A stretch of DNA of 64,000 nucleotides from Silanimonas sp044377035 (GCF_044377035.1 NZ_JBILJW010000003.1:62001-126000), one strand, 5' to 3'; counted from the stretch's first letter, positions 16,340 to 25,260 are shown. The notes: generated by a model not told the origin, from the letters alone. Program-made: numbers and translations.

Positions 16340-17923
16340 ATGCCCCACGCCCTCGTCTGGTTCAAGCGCGACCTGCGCACCGTCGACCACGCGCCACTGC
16401 TCGCCGCCGCGGCCAGCGGGCGCCCGGTGCTGCCGGTGTACGTGATCGAGCCGGCCCTGTGGCAGCAGGACGACGCCAGCGCGCGGCAGTGGGCGGTGCT
16501 CCGCGAATCGTTGCTCGAACTGCGTGATGCCCTCGCCGCGCTCGGTGCCCCGCTGCAGGTGCTCCATGGCGATGGGGTCGAGGCCTTCGCGGCGCTGCAT
16601 CGTGCCTTCGGCCTCGCCGAAGTGCACGCCCACGAGGAAACCGGCAACGCCTGGACCTTCGCCCGCGACCGCCGGGTGGGCGCTTGGCTGCGCGAGGCCG
16701 GCATCCCCTTCATCGAGCACTCGAACGGCAGCACGGTGCGCCGATTGCGCCGCCGCGATGGCTGGGCGCGGCACTGGGAAGGCCACAACGGCGAGGCGCC
16801 GCTGCCGGCGCCCGTCGCGCTGATGCCGGCTCGCCCGGTGAACGGGATCGATCACGCGTCCGGTCGTGCACTCGCCGATCTCCGCTGCGAGGCGCTGCCC
16901 GACGCCCGCGACCTCGGCCTCCCCAACGACCCCTGACCGGGCCGCCAGCCGGGCGGTCGCGCCTCGGCGTTGCGCCTGTTGGGCAGCTTCGTCGACGGCC
17001 GCGGTGCGACGTACTCGCGGGGCATGAGCAGCCCCTTGAGCGCGCCGAAAGTGTGTTCGCGACTCTCGGTGCATTTTGCCAGCGGCACGGTCTCGATCCG
17101 CGAAGCCGTGGCCGCGTCACGCGCCGCGCAGTGGGCCGGCCGCGGCACGCCGGCGCGGGCGCTGCAGAGCTTCGAATCGCGCCTGCATTGGCAGGGCCAC
17201 TTCATGCAGAAGCTCGAAAGTGAACCGGCGATCGAGTTCCGCAACACGCACCGCGGTTTCGACGGCCTGCGCGAAGGCGATTTCGACCGCGCGGCCTTCG
17301 AGGCCTGGCGCACCGGCACCACCGGCTGGCCCTTCGTGGACGCGTGCCTGCGCATGCTGGCCGGCACCGGATGGATCAACTTCCGCATGCGCGCCATGCT
17401 CGTCGCGGTCGCGAGTTACCACCTGTGGCTGCACTGGCGCGACACCGGCCTGCACCTTGCGCGGCAGTTCACCGACTACGAGCCCGGCATCCACTGGCCG
17501 CAGGTGCAGATGCAGAGCGGTGTCACCGGCATCAACATCCCGCGCATCTACAACCCGGTGAAGCAGGGCCTCGACCAGGACCCCGACGGTAGCTTCGTGC
17601 GCCGCTGGGTCCCCGAGCTTGCGGCCTTGCCGGCGCCATGGATCCACCTGCCGTGGCAGCTGCCGCCCGCCCAGCTCGCGAAGCACGGCGTGGTGCTCGG
17701 CCGCGACTACCCCGAACCGATCCGCGACCACGAACAGGCTGCGCGCGAAGCGAAGGCGAAGCTCACCGCGTGGTGGCGCGACCACCCGGGCATGCGCGAG
17801 TTGGCGCGCGGCGTGCTGCTGAAGCACGGCAGCCGGATGAAGCAGACGAGGCCGCGACTGGAAGGCCGGGCGAAAAAAAGCCCTGCGCCGCACGAGGCGA
17901 CGCAGGGCAGTCTTTTCGACTGA
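16340..17923 (+). pseudogene. Cryptochrome/DNA photolyase gene interrupted by an in-frame TGA
   Basis: The frame encodes a full-length photolyase-like protein (about 527 codons) but is split by TGA at 16934-16936 with no frame change. The N-terminal half has the antenna-binding domain (LVWFKRDLRTVDHAPLLAAA; ETGNAWTFARDRRVG). The C-terminal half has the FAD domain (TGWPFVDACLRMLAGTGWIN, FRMRAMLVAVASYHLW, NIPRIYNPVKQGLDQDP). From memory, relatives read DPCPxRQPGGRA where this reads DP-stop-PGRQPGGRA, so the stop appears to replace a Cys codon. Downstream, SVHFASGTVS differs from the usual SPHLAWGTVS, hinting at relaxed selection. Either a recent nonsense pseudogene or a sequencing error; if intact it would repair UV pyrimidine dimers. 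Confidence 0.75.
17873..17908 (-). terminator. Rho-independent terminator for the TonB receptor, inside the photolyase 3' end
   Basis: An 8-bp perfect stem gccctgcg/cgcagggc (17880-17887 with 17901-17908) is preceded on the plus strand by seven A (17873-17879), which read as a U-run on the minus strand. It is 44 bp past the receptor stop codon. The same hairpin is followed by ctttt on the plus strand, so it may work weakly in both directions. It encodes the last residues of the photolyase frame. Confidence 0.8.
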
Positions 17924-17951
17924 GGCGGGTTCGACTAGGGCCGGTCGAAGC

Positions 17952-20456
17952 TTAGAAGTTGTAGCTGAGGCGGCCGTAGACGAATCGGCCCGAGCGGCCG
18001 AACGGCGAGAAGTTCGAGAACGGCGTGTTACCGGTGCCGTTGCGCACCGGGGTGAACGGCTCGGAATACTCGTCCGTCAGGTTCTCGGCACCCACCGCGA
18101 GGGACAGGCCCTCGAAGAGCTCGACGCGACCCTCGAGGTCGACGAGCACCGCGGGCGACAGCCGGACGTCCTGCGACGCGTTGGCGCCGGCATCGAGCAC
18201 CTCGCCGTAACGCGTCGCGCGAAGCGTCGCGCCCCAGCGGTCCATCGACCAATTGACCGACGCGCCGAACTTGTCCTTCGGAGAACCCTCCTCGAAGCCC
18301 AGTTCGTTGATCCGCCCGAACAGCACGGGCGCCGGATTGAGCGAGGACAGCACGTTCGTCGTGGGAAGGCGCGTGACCTCGGTGTCGTTCCAGTTCGCGA
18401 GCAGCGTGAAGTCGAAGCGCCCCGCAGCCTCGGTCTCCCACGGCGTGGTCAGGACGATGTCGATGCCCTGCGTTTCCGTATCGACGCCATTGATGAAGAA
18501 GCGGGCGGCGCCGACACCGGTGAAGCCTTGCGAGGCCAGGAAGGCGACGACGTTGGCCTGGTTGAGGTTCTCCGAGAGCACGATGCGATTGTCGATATCG
18601 ATCCGGTAGGCATCGATGGTCAACGTCGAGCTGCCCAGGTTCACCACGGCGCCGAGCGAGAGGTTGATGGATTCCTCGGCTTCCAAGGGCTTCGCCCCCA
18701 GCGCCGCCGCGACCCCGCTGGTCGCCGGGAAGGTGCCGACCTCGACAAGGCCGCCGCCGGGCAGGTTGTTGGTCGACGTGGCGGTGAAGAACTGCTGCTG
18801 CATCGACGGCGCGCGGAAACCGTTCTGCAGCGAGCCGCGCAGCGCGAAGGCCTCGCTGAAGTCGTAGCGTGCCGCGACCTTGCCGATGAGGTTGCTGCCG
18901 AAGTCGGAGTAGTCCTCGCCGCGGATCGCCACCGAGCCGAGCAGCTTGTCGGTCAGATTGGCTTCGAGGTCGATGTACAAACCGACGGCATTGCGGTCCT
19001 CGTCCACTTCATTGCTGGGGCGGAAGCCCGGGAACACCTGCGATCCCGCCGGCGTCGGTGCACCATTCAGAAGCACGCCGCCATTGATGTACGAGTTCGG
19101 TTCGCCGGCGAAGATCCGGTAACGCTCGGTGCGGGCTTCGAGGCCGGCGCTGAGGTAGAGATCCGAGGCGAAGGCGTCGAGCGCGTAGCTGCGCGTGCCG
19201 CCGAAGTTGAACACGGTCTGCGTGTAGTCGAAGCCGCCGGCCTGGAAGGTCCGCTGGCTGGAGGGGCCGATCGAACGGTTCAGGGTGTTCTCGATGGTGA
19301 AATCCATCTCGTTGCGGCCCCAGACCACGGAGCTGTCCATGGACCACTCGCCCCAGTTCCACTTCACGCCGCCGGCCACGCTGCTGTCGATGACGGTGGG
19401 GGCGATGATCGGCAGGAAGCCGTCCGGATAGATCGAGATCACATTGCGATCGTCCACGGCACGGCGGTAGAAGCCCGCGGAGCGGGCATCGCGATCCTGC
19501 CAACTCGCCCAGCCATACAGGCGCGCACCGTTCTCGAAGTCGATGCCCGCGTTGGCGAACAGCGTCTTCTGCTCAAGCTCCGGCTCGCCGTACCAGGCGT
19601 TGAAACGGTTGATCGTCGTTTCGCGCGGGTCGAACGCGGTGCCCACGCGGGGGTACTGCTGGCGGAAGTCGTAGCCGCCGCGCTCGGTGCGCTCCTGGTC
19701 CTTCAGTTCGGCCGCGATGGTGAGGAAGCCGGAGCCGCCGAGCGACAGGCCCTTCCACGCCGAGACCGTGGTGGTCTCGCCGTCCGAAACGTCGCGCGAG
19801 ATGCTCGCGGGTGCCGACCAGGTGGCGCCGGCCGGGGGAGCGCCGGTCAGCACTTCGTAAGTCGATTCGCGCCGGCCGTAGTTGATGGTCACGCCGCCGC
19901 CGGTGTCGTCCTCGCGCAGCAGCACGTTGATGACGCCGGCGATGGCATCGGAGCCGTACTGTGCGGAAGCGCCGTCACGCAGCACTTCGACCGTGCGCAC
20001 GGCGGCGGTGGGGATGGTGTTGAGGTCGACCGCCGCCGAACCGCGGCCGGCGGAACCGTTGACGTTCACCAGCGAGGCCGAATGGCGGCGCTTGCTGTTC
20101 ACCAGCACGAGGGTCTGGTCGGGCGCGAGGCCGCGCAGCTGCGCCGGCCGAACGGTGTCGGTGCCGTCGGTGAGGCCCGGGCGCGGGAAATTGAAGGAAG
20201 GCAGCGCGACCGAAAGGGACTGGTTGATCTCCGGCGAGCCGGTGCGTTCAAGCTGCTGGGCCGAGATGGCATCGACCGGCGCGGCGGTGTCGTTGCGGGA
20301 GCGGCCCGCGACGCGCGTACCGGTGACGACGATGGCGTCGAGGGTCTGGGTGTCGTCGGCGGCCTCGGTGCTGACGGCGGCGCTCGACTGGGCATGAGTG
20401 GCGCCGGCGGACAGGGCCGAGGCGATGGCAAGAGCAAGCAGGGCGGGTCGGTTCAT
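17952..20456 (-). CDS. TonB-dependent outer-membrane receptor
   Basis: 834 residues from ATG at 20456, preceded by an AAGGA ribosome site 8 nt away. Signal peptide MNRPALLALAIASALSAGATHAQ, then a plug domain beginning LDAIVVTGTRVAGRSRN, with LRGLAPDQTLVLVNSKRR and EVLRDGASAQYGSDAIAGVI, then a 22-strand type barrel ending YGRLSYNF. Such receptors import substrates using TonB-ExbBD energy. No transport or catabolic genes adjoin it, so the substrate cannot be named. An upstream in-frame extension to about 20606 lacks family features and was not used. Confidence 0.93.
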   Translation of the reverse strand: MNRPALLALAIASALSAGATHAQSSAAVSTEAADDTQTLDAIVVTGTRVAGRSRNDTAAPVDAISAQQLERTGSPEINQSLSVALPSFNFPRPGLTDGTDTVRPAQLRGLAPDQTLVLVNSKRRHSASLVNVNGSAGRGSAAVDLNTIPTAAVRTVEVLRDGASAQYGSDAIAGVINVLLREDDTGGGVTINYGRRESTYEVLTGAPPAGATWSAPASISRDVSDGETTTVSAWKGLSLGGSGFLTIAAELKDQERTERGGYDFRQQYPRVGTAFDPRETTINRFNAWYGEPELEQKTLFANAGIDFENGARLYGWASWQDRDARSAGFYRRAVDDRNVISIYPDGFLPIIAPTVIDSSVAGGVKWNWGEWSMDSSVVWGRNEMDFTIENTLNRSIGPSSQRTFQAGGFDYTQTVFNFGGTRSYALDAFASDLYLSAGLEARTERYRIFAGEPNSYINGGVLLNGAPTPAGSQVFPGFRPSNEVDEDRNAVGLYIDLEANLTDKLLGSVAIRGEDYSDFGSNLIGKVAARYDFSEAFALRGSLQNGFRAPSMQQQFFTATSTNNLPGGGLVEVGTFPATSGVAAALGAKPLEAEESINLSLGAVVNLGSSTLTIDAYRIDIDNRIVLSENLNQANVVAFLASQGFTGVGAARFFINGVDTETQGIDIVLTTPWETEAAGRFDFTLLANWNDTEVTRLPTTNVLSSLNPAPVLFGRINELGFEEGSPKDKFGASVNWSMDRWGATLRATRYGEVLDAGANASQDVRLSPAVLVDLEGRVELFEGLSLAVGAENLTDEYSEPFTPVRNGTGNTPFSNFSPFGRSGRFVYGRLSYNF

Positions 20457-20652
20457 GGCGACATCCTTGGGCTGGCGGTTCGGCGCGGCAAGACAGTGCG
20501 GGATTCCCATCGGGAATATGGAAGTTCCGTGACGGAAGATGCGCGGCGCCGGCGCCTGCGACAAGTCCCCGGCGGCCACCCTGGCGTCTTTGCTCACGCC
20601 GCGCACACGGCCTCGGCCAGTGCAGGACCTCGGCCCGAAGGCCGCCCGTGCC

Positions 20653-21039
20653 TCAGTCGTCGTCGCCGGAGAGCACGCGCTTCTGCATCGCGTCGAGGTA
20701 GGCGTCGGCCTCGGCGGTGGAGCTGAAGATCTCCGAGAACGGCACGGCCTTCACCAGGTCGAACACCTTGCGGATCTGCGGCTGGGGGTTCGCCACCAGC
20801 ACCTTGCCGCCGCGGCTGCCGAGGCTCTTGCGGGCGCGGAACACCGTGCGCAGGCCCGCGGAGCTGATGTACTCGAGGTCCGAAAGGTCGAGGACCAGCA
20901 GGTTCACCGAGGGGTCGGCCAGCACCGGTTCCAGTTCGCTGTCGGCGCTCTGGTAGGTGTGGGTGTCCAGGTGGCCGGCGAGGCGGCAAGTGCGCTTCGG
21001 GCCGCTGCCTTCGATGGAGATGCGGAGGTCGTCGGTCAT
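20653..21039 (-). CDS. STAS-domain anti-sigma-factor antagonist
   Basis: 128 residues of a single STAS domain. The phosphorylation-site region LDLSDLEYISSAGLRTVFRA (about residues 49-68) contains the conserved Ser in the SAGL context. ATG at 21039 overlaps the TGA of the upstream phosphatase/kinase gene by 4 bp, so the two are translationally coupled. In partner-switching systems this protein is phosphorylated by an RsbW-type kinase and dephosphorylated by an RsbU-type phosphatase; both activities appear to be in the neighbouring protein. Confidence 0.92.
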   Translation of the reverse strand: MTDDLRISIEGSGPKRTCRLAGHLDTHTYQSADSELEPVLADPSVNLLVLDLSDLEYISSAGLRTVFRARKSLGSRGGKVLVANPQPQIRKVFDLVKAVPFSEIFSSTAEADAYLDAMQKRVLSGDDD

Positions 21040-23369
21040 TTCGGCGGATTCCTTGGCAGGACGAGGGTGAGTCGGTTGCGGTCATCCTCGCGCGCGTAGA
21101 TCGCGTCGAGGCTCATGGTCTTGATCAGGTGCAGGCCGAGGCCGCCGATCGGGCGGTCGAGGTCGTCCGGGTCCAGCTCGAGGTCCGGGGCGTCGAGCGG
21201 ATTGAAGGCGCTGCCATCGTCGATGATCCGGAGCGTCATCGTGCGCTCGGTGAACGACAGGTCGACCGTGCATTCGACGGCGCCGCCATGGTCGATGGCA
21301 TTTGCGACGAGTTCTTCCAGCACCAGGCGGACATCCGACTGCCCCTCGGCGTCGATGCCGTGGCTGCCGAGGCATTCGTCGATGGCGCGGTTCATCGCCC
21401 GGAGGCCGGAGGGCCAGATCGAGAAGTGCAGGGGGTCGTTGGCGGGTTTCTCGGGCGCCACGAGGCTGACCGCCAGCACGGTGATGTCGTCGGCGGGCTC
21501 GGCGCCGGCCGAGAACGCGTCGACCGCCGCGATGACGTCGGCGACGATCTGCTCGGCGCCGCGGCCCGGCTTCAGCGCGTCGCGCAGTCGTGCTTCGCCG
21601 AAGAGCTCGCCACTGCGGCTGCGCGCCTCGGTGACACCGTCGGTGAAGCAGAACAGCACGTCGCCCGGCGCTAGCATGCCGGCAAAGCCCTCGCCGTAGG
21701 CGTCGGGGTCGATGCCGAGCGGCGCGCCGGTTTCCATCTCGAAAAGCTCGATGCGGCCGTCGGCGCGGACGATGAAGGGCAGCTCGTGGCCGGAACTCGC
21801 CAGCTCGAACAGGCCGGTGTGCGGGTCGATCAGGCCGCACAGCGCGGTGGCGAACATGCAGCTCTCGTTGCCTTCGGCCAGTCGCGGCGCGGCGCGCGCC
21901 AGCATGAGCGCCGGCGAATCGGTGCTGCGCGCCGTGGCTTCGAGCACGGCGACCGTGCGGGCCATGAACAGCGCGGCCGGAACGCCCTTGTCGCTGATGT
22001 CGCCGATGGCGAACCAGAGCATCCCGTCGTCGCGCGGGTGGAAGGCATAGAAGTCGCCGCCCACGCTCTTCGCCGGCTTCAGCAGGGCGTGGATATCGAG
22101 ATGGCCCTCGTGCACGTCGACCGCGGTGGCCGGCGGCAGCATCGACTGCTGCAGGTCATGGGCCAGTCGCAGCTCGCTGTCGAGCTTCTGCTGCTCCTGC
22201 GCCATCCGCTGCGAGTGCGCCATCTGCTGGCGCAGTGCCGAATCGGCGCTGTCCAGCACGCGGGCCAGCTGGCCCACCTCGTCCTTCCTCACCAGCAGCG
22301 GCGTCGGCATCTCGAAACCGTCCTGCGCCAACCGCTGCGCCGCGTGGCCCAGCTGCACCATCGGCCGGGTGACGCTGCGGGCCAGCGCATTGCTGAGCAA
22401 GGCGAGCAGCGCGATCACCACCATCGTCGCGCCGACGAAGCGCCATGCCGTCTCGCGCAGGGGCGCCAGCACCGCGTCCTCGTCCATCAGCACCATCAGG
22501 CCCCAGCCGTCGCCGAGCGCCTCATGGACGCCGCGGAGCCCGGGGCCGAGCGGGCGCAGGGCGAGGCCCTCGCCCCCTCCCAAGCTTTGGAGGGCCCTGC
22601 GATGGTCGTCGAGCGCGGTGGAGGCGGGTGGCGGGGTGCCGATGGAGAGCCAGTCGGAATCCCCGATCCACAGCGGGCCCTTGTGCAGCACCGCGCGGAA
22701 CCGCGAGTCGTTGCGGAACGGCGCCAGCGCCTGGTTGAAGCGGTCGATGGGCACGTCGAGGCTGACCATGCCGCGGCGCTCGTCGGCGGGGCCGCGCGGC
22801 AGGGGCTGGTTCAGCGTGATCATCCAACGCCCGCCGGCGGTGTCGTTGAAGTAGGGCGCCGACCAGCGCGCCCGGTCCGCCGCCAGCGTGTCGCGGAACC
22901 AGGGCTGCGCTTCCACGTCGAGGCCGCGCGCCGTGAGGTCGGTTTCCGCCAGCCCCCGGCCCTGCTTGCCGACGTAGCGGGCCCAGACCGTGCCCGGCGT
23001 GGGCGAGGCCGCCGGCGCCAGCGCCACCAGGCCGCCCGCGGTGTTCGGTTCGCTCATCACGGTGGCATCGAGCAGGGCGCGCAGGCGCGTGGCATCACCG
23101 CCGGCCGCGGTCTCGCTGCGTGCCAGCGTGCCCGCGCTGACTTCGACCGCCTGCAGTAGGGCCTGCAGTTCCGCCGAGGCGCGACGCAGCTCGCGAAGCG
23201 CGGAGGCCTCGGCGTCTTCGAGGGCGCGACGCTCGGCGACCGCATGGATGGCCAGCCCACCGGCGGTCGCGACGGCGGCGGCCAGCAGGCCGAACCACAG
23301 CGCGATGCGCGTCCGCAGGCTGTGGCGCCAGGAGGGGCGGGCGGACGAAGCGAGGGCGGAGGCGGCCAT
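21036..23369 (-). CDS. Sensor SpoIIE-type phosphatase fused to HATPase anti-sigma kinase domain
   Basis: 777 residues. An N-terminal membrane helix (ALWFGLLAAAVATAGGLAIH), a large periplasmic Cache-like sensor region (about 50-300), a second helix (MVVIALLALLSNALA) and HAMP (about 320-385) lead to a SpoIIE/PP2C phosphatase domain (about 430-620; KSVGGDFYAF, WFAIGDISDKGVPAALFMA). The C-terminus (about 640-775) is an RsbW-like HATPase_c (LVLEELVANAIDHGGAVE, IIDDGSAFNPLD, GGLGLHLIKTM). It therefore carries both arms of a partner switch acting on the overlapping STAS protein. The output (sigma factor, c-di-GMP enzyme or surface process) is not encoded nearby. Confidence 0.92.
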   Translation of the reverse strand: MAASALASSARPSWRHSLRTRIALWFGLLAAAVATAGGLAIHAVAERRALEDAEASALRELRRASAELQALLQAVEVSAGTLARSETAAGGDATRLRALLDATVMSEPNTAGGLVALAPAASPTPGTVWARYVGKQGRGLAETDLTARGLDVEAQPWFRDTLAADRARWSAPYFNDTAGGRWMITLNQPLPRGPADERRGMVSLDVPIDRFNQALAPFRNDSRFRAVLHKGPLWIGDSDWLSIGTPPPASTALDDHRRALQSLGGGEGLALRPLGPGLRGVHEALGDGWGLMVLMDEDAVLAPLRETAWRFVGATMVVIALLALLSNALARSVTRPMVQLGHAAQRLAQDGFEMPTPLLVRKDEVGQLARVLDSADSALRQQMAHSQRMAQEQQKLDSELRLAHDLQQSMLPPATAVDVHEGHLDIHALLKPAKSVGGDFYAFHPRDDGMLWFAIGDISDKGVPAALFMARTVAVLEATARSTDSPALMLARAAPRLAEGNESCMFATALCGLIDPHTGLFELASSGHELPFIVRADGRIELFEMETGAPLGIDPDAYGEGFAGMLAPGDVLFCFTDGVTEARSRSGELFGEARLRDALKPGRGAEQIVADVIAAVDAFSAGAEPADDITVLAVSLVAPEKPANDPLHFSIWPSGLRAMNRAIDECLGSHGIDAEGQSDVRLVLEELVANAIDHGGAVECTVDLSFTERTMTLRIIDDGSAFNPLDAPDLELDPDDLDRPIGGLGLHLIKTMSLDAIYAREDDRNRLTLVLPRNPPK

Positions 23370-23458
23370 GGGCCAAGGCTGCGGCGCGCGGCGGTGGCGG
23401 TCAACGGGGGGGGATGCCGGGGGTATGCTGACCGTCGCACTTCCGAGGAGGGCTGCCG

Positions 23459-24766
23459 ATGCCCGACGGCACCGCGCTGCAGAGCCTGGCCGAACTGGAC
23501 GCCCGGATGGTGCGGGCGACGCGCCGCCTGCGCCTGTTGCAGGCGGTGAGCTGGAAACAGCGGGTACAGCGCGAGTTCCTCGACCGCTGGCGCCGCGGCG
23601 TACACCGCCTTCCCGAGCCCGACTACGTGCCCGAGGACCACGCCGAGGTCCGGGCCGAGCTGCGCGCGATTGCCCAGGCCTGCGACCCGCATCAGCCCTT
23701 GGGGCTGTACATCCGCCGCACGGCCGACAGCTGGCACACCGCCGCCCTGCTGCTCGAATCCGTCGGCACCGCGGCGGTCACCGACCATTCCATCCGCCTA
23801 TTTGGCCGTCCGGGTGACGCGCTGCCGGGTGGCACCGTTTCCGGCGTCGACGCGGCCATGCACTTCATCCGCATCGCCGACGAACTCGATGCCGAGTTGC
23901 GGGCCGTCGACACCAACGACGACGCCGTGGAAGCGCCCGTCGTGCGCGAGCGCCTGCAGCAGGACATGGATGGCTTCTTCGGCCCCGGCAAGGTCAGCGT
24001 CGAGCTGGATGCCGACCTGATCGCCAAGGCCGCCGCCGGCCCGACGCGCATCCGCCTGCGCACCGGGGCGGCCTTCAGCGAGTACGACATCCACCAGCTC
24101 CGCGAGCACGAGGCCTTCGTGCACACCCTCACGGCCCTCAACGGCCGGGAGCAGCCGCATTTCGCCTCGCTCTCGCGCACCTCGCCGCGCATCATCGCCA
24201 CGCAGGAAGGCCTGGCGACCTTCGCCGAGCTGATCACCGGGCATATCGACATCGAGCGCATGAAGCGCATCAGCCTGCGCATCCTCGCCATCGACATGGC
24301 CCTGCGCGGCGCCGACTTCATCGACGTGTTCCGCTTCTTCCTCGACGCCGGCCAGCGCGAACCGGAGAGTTTCTCGTCCGCGGCCCGCGTCTTCCGCGGC
24401 GTGCCGGTGACGGGCGGCGCGGCCTTCACCAAGGACGGCGTCTACCTCGCCGGCCTGGTGCGCGTGCACACCTTCTTCCGCTGGTGCCTGCGGCAAAAGA
24501 AGCTGGCCCTCACGCACCGGCTGTTCGCTGGGAAAATGACCCTCGAGGACGTCTTCGACCTCGCGCCGGCCTTCGAGAGTGGGGCCATCGCCCCGCCGCA
24601 CTACCTGCCGCCCTGGGCGAAGCGCGCAAACGGGCTGGCCGGGATCCTCGCGTTCTCGCTGTTCGCGAACACGATCCGGCTCGACAAGGTGGACATCGAG
24701 AACCTCGACGCGGTGCCTCGGCTGTTCGGCGTGGCGGAATCGGAGCCGCGGGAGGCGGGGCGGTAG
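23459..24766 (+). CDS. QEGLA-motif (DUF1704) protein, putative tyrosine-carboxypeptidase-like metalloprotease
   Basis: 435 residues from ATG at 23459, with a GAGGAGG ribosome site upstream. It is recognised by RIIATQEGLATFAELI near residue 247 and REHEAFVHTLTALNG near 217, the family often annotated as flavohemoglobin expression-modulating QEGLA protein. HEAFVH matches a compact HExxxH zinc site, and the Glu of QEGLA would be a third ligand, as in the related eukaryotic MATCAP tyrosine carboxypeptidases. No signal peptide. Transcribed alone, divergent from the sensor phosphatase. The substrate is unknown and the peptidase role is inference from family relationships. Confidence 0.85.
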   Translation: MPDGTALQSLAELDARMVRATRRLRLLQAVSWKQRVQREFLDRWRRGVHRLPEPDYVPEDHAEVRAELRAIAQACDPHQPLGLYIRRTADSWHTAALLLESVGTAAVTDHSIRLFGRPGDALPGGTVSGVDAAMHFIRIADELDAELRAVDTNDDAVEAPVVRERLQQDMDGFFGPGKVSVELDADLIAKAAAGPTRIRLRTGAAFSEYDIHQLREHEAFVHTLTALNGREQPHFASLSRTSPRIIATQEGLATFAELITGHIDIERMKRISLRILAIDMALRGADFIDVFRFFLDAGQREPESFSSAARVFRGVPVTGGAAFTKDGVYLAGLVRVHTFFRWCLRQKKLALTHRLFAGKMTLEDVFDLAPAFESGAIAPPHYLPPWAKRANGLAGILAFSLFANTIRLDKVDIENLDAVPRLFGVAESEPREAGR

Positions 24767-24805
24767 GGCGCGTACCAAAGCGCGCCATCGCCGTGGGGCG
24801 GGTGA

Positions 24806-24951
24806 GCGAGGCTGGCCCGCCCCATCACCTTCTGCACGATCTGCCCGGCGGCCCGCTCGAAGGGTACGTCCATGTACCTCGAGCGGCGGCGCATCCCTGC
24901 ACCGCCCTCCGGGCTTTCGCCTGGTGATCCGGCCGGGGCTCCTTATTCGCC
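24806..24951 (-). repeat. Dispersed structured repeat, copy A
   Basis: Read on the minus strand: gaataaggagccccgg, then aggcgaaagcccggaggg, then hairpin 1 (stem ggcggtgc/gcgccgcc with one G-U, loop agggat, 24885-24906), hairpin 2 (outer stem ccgctcga/tcgagcgg, inner ggtac/gtacc, two-base CU bulge, loop atggac, 24853-24886), and a conserved tail gatggggcgggccagcctcgc. It matches copy C closely and copy B in structure. Confidence 0.85.
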
Positions 24952-25070
24952 TCGCTCTCCCGCCCCCGGCCGTGGCGCAGCCATATCGCAGGTCGCCACT
25001 CCGTCGCATTGGCGGGTATCGCCGCATCGCTTCGGTGATGCGCAACGCCGACTCGCCGCGGCCAACGAAA

Positions 25071-25260
25071 GCCAGCACCGGTGCCGCGGTTCGCGGCGGA
25101 TAAGGAGCCCCGGCGCGTGATTGAGGCGAAAGCCCGGAGGGTCGCGCAGGGATGCGCGATCCGGCCGAGGGGCAGGAAGCCCCCTTCGGCCGGACCGCCG
25201 GCACGCTTGCCATGCCGGTGACGGGGCGGGCCAGCCGCGAACCGCGGCACCGGTGCTGGC
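25071..25260 (+). repeat. Dispersed structured repeat, copy B, bounded by 27-bp inverted repeats
   Basis: It starts and ends with a perfect 27-bp inverted repeat (25071-25097 and 25234-25260). Inside are ggataaggagccccggcgcg, gaaagcccggaggg, hairpin 1 (tcgcgc/gcgcga, loop agggat, 25142-25159) and hairpin 2 (outer ccggccga/tcggccgg, inner ggggc/gcccc, CU bulge, loop aggaa, 25161-25193), then gacggggcgggccagcc. Compared with copies A and C the stems differ by paired compensatory changes while loop and bulge are kept. Confidence 0.85.

Noticed and set aside
16934..16958. Selenocysteine insertion at the photolyase TGA
   Set aside because: The hairpin after the stop is short and of a kind expected by chance at this GC content, no apical-loop SECIS feature is visible, and photolyases are not a known selenoprotein family. 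Kept only as a remote alternative.
24872..25120. Short open frames such as the one starting MYLERRR within the repeat island
   Set aside because: Their codons coincide with the structured repeat copies and recur at 57.9 kb on the opposite strand; they are repeat by-products, not genes.
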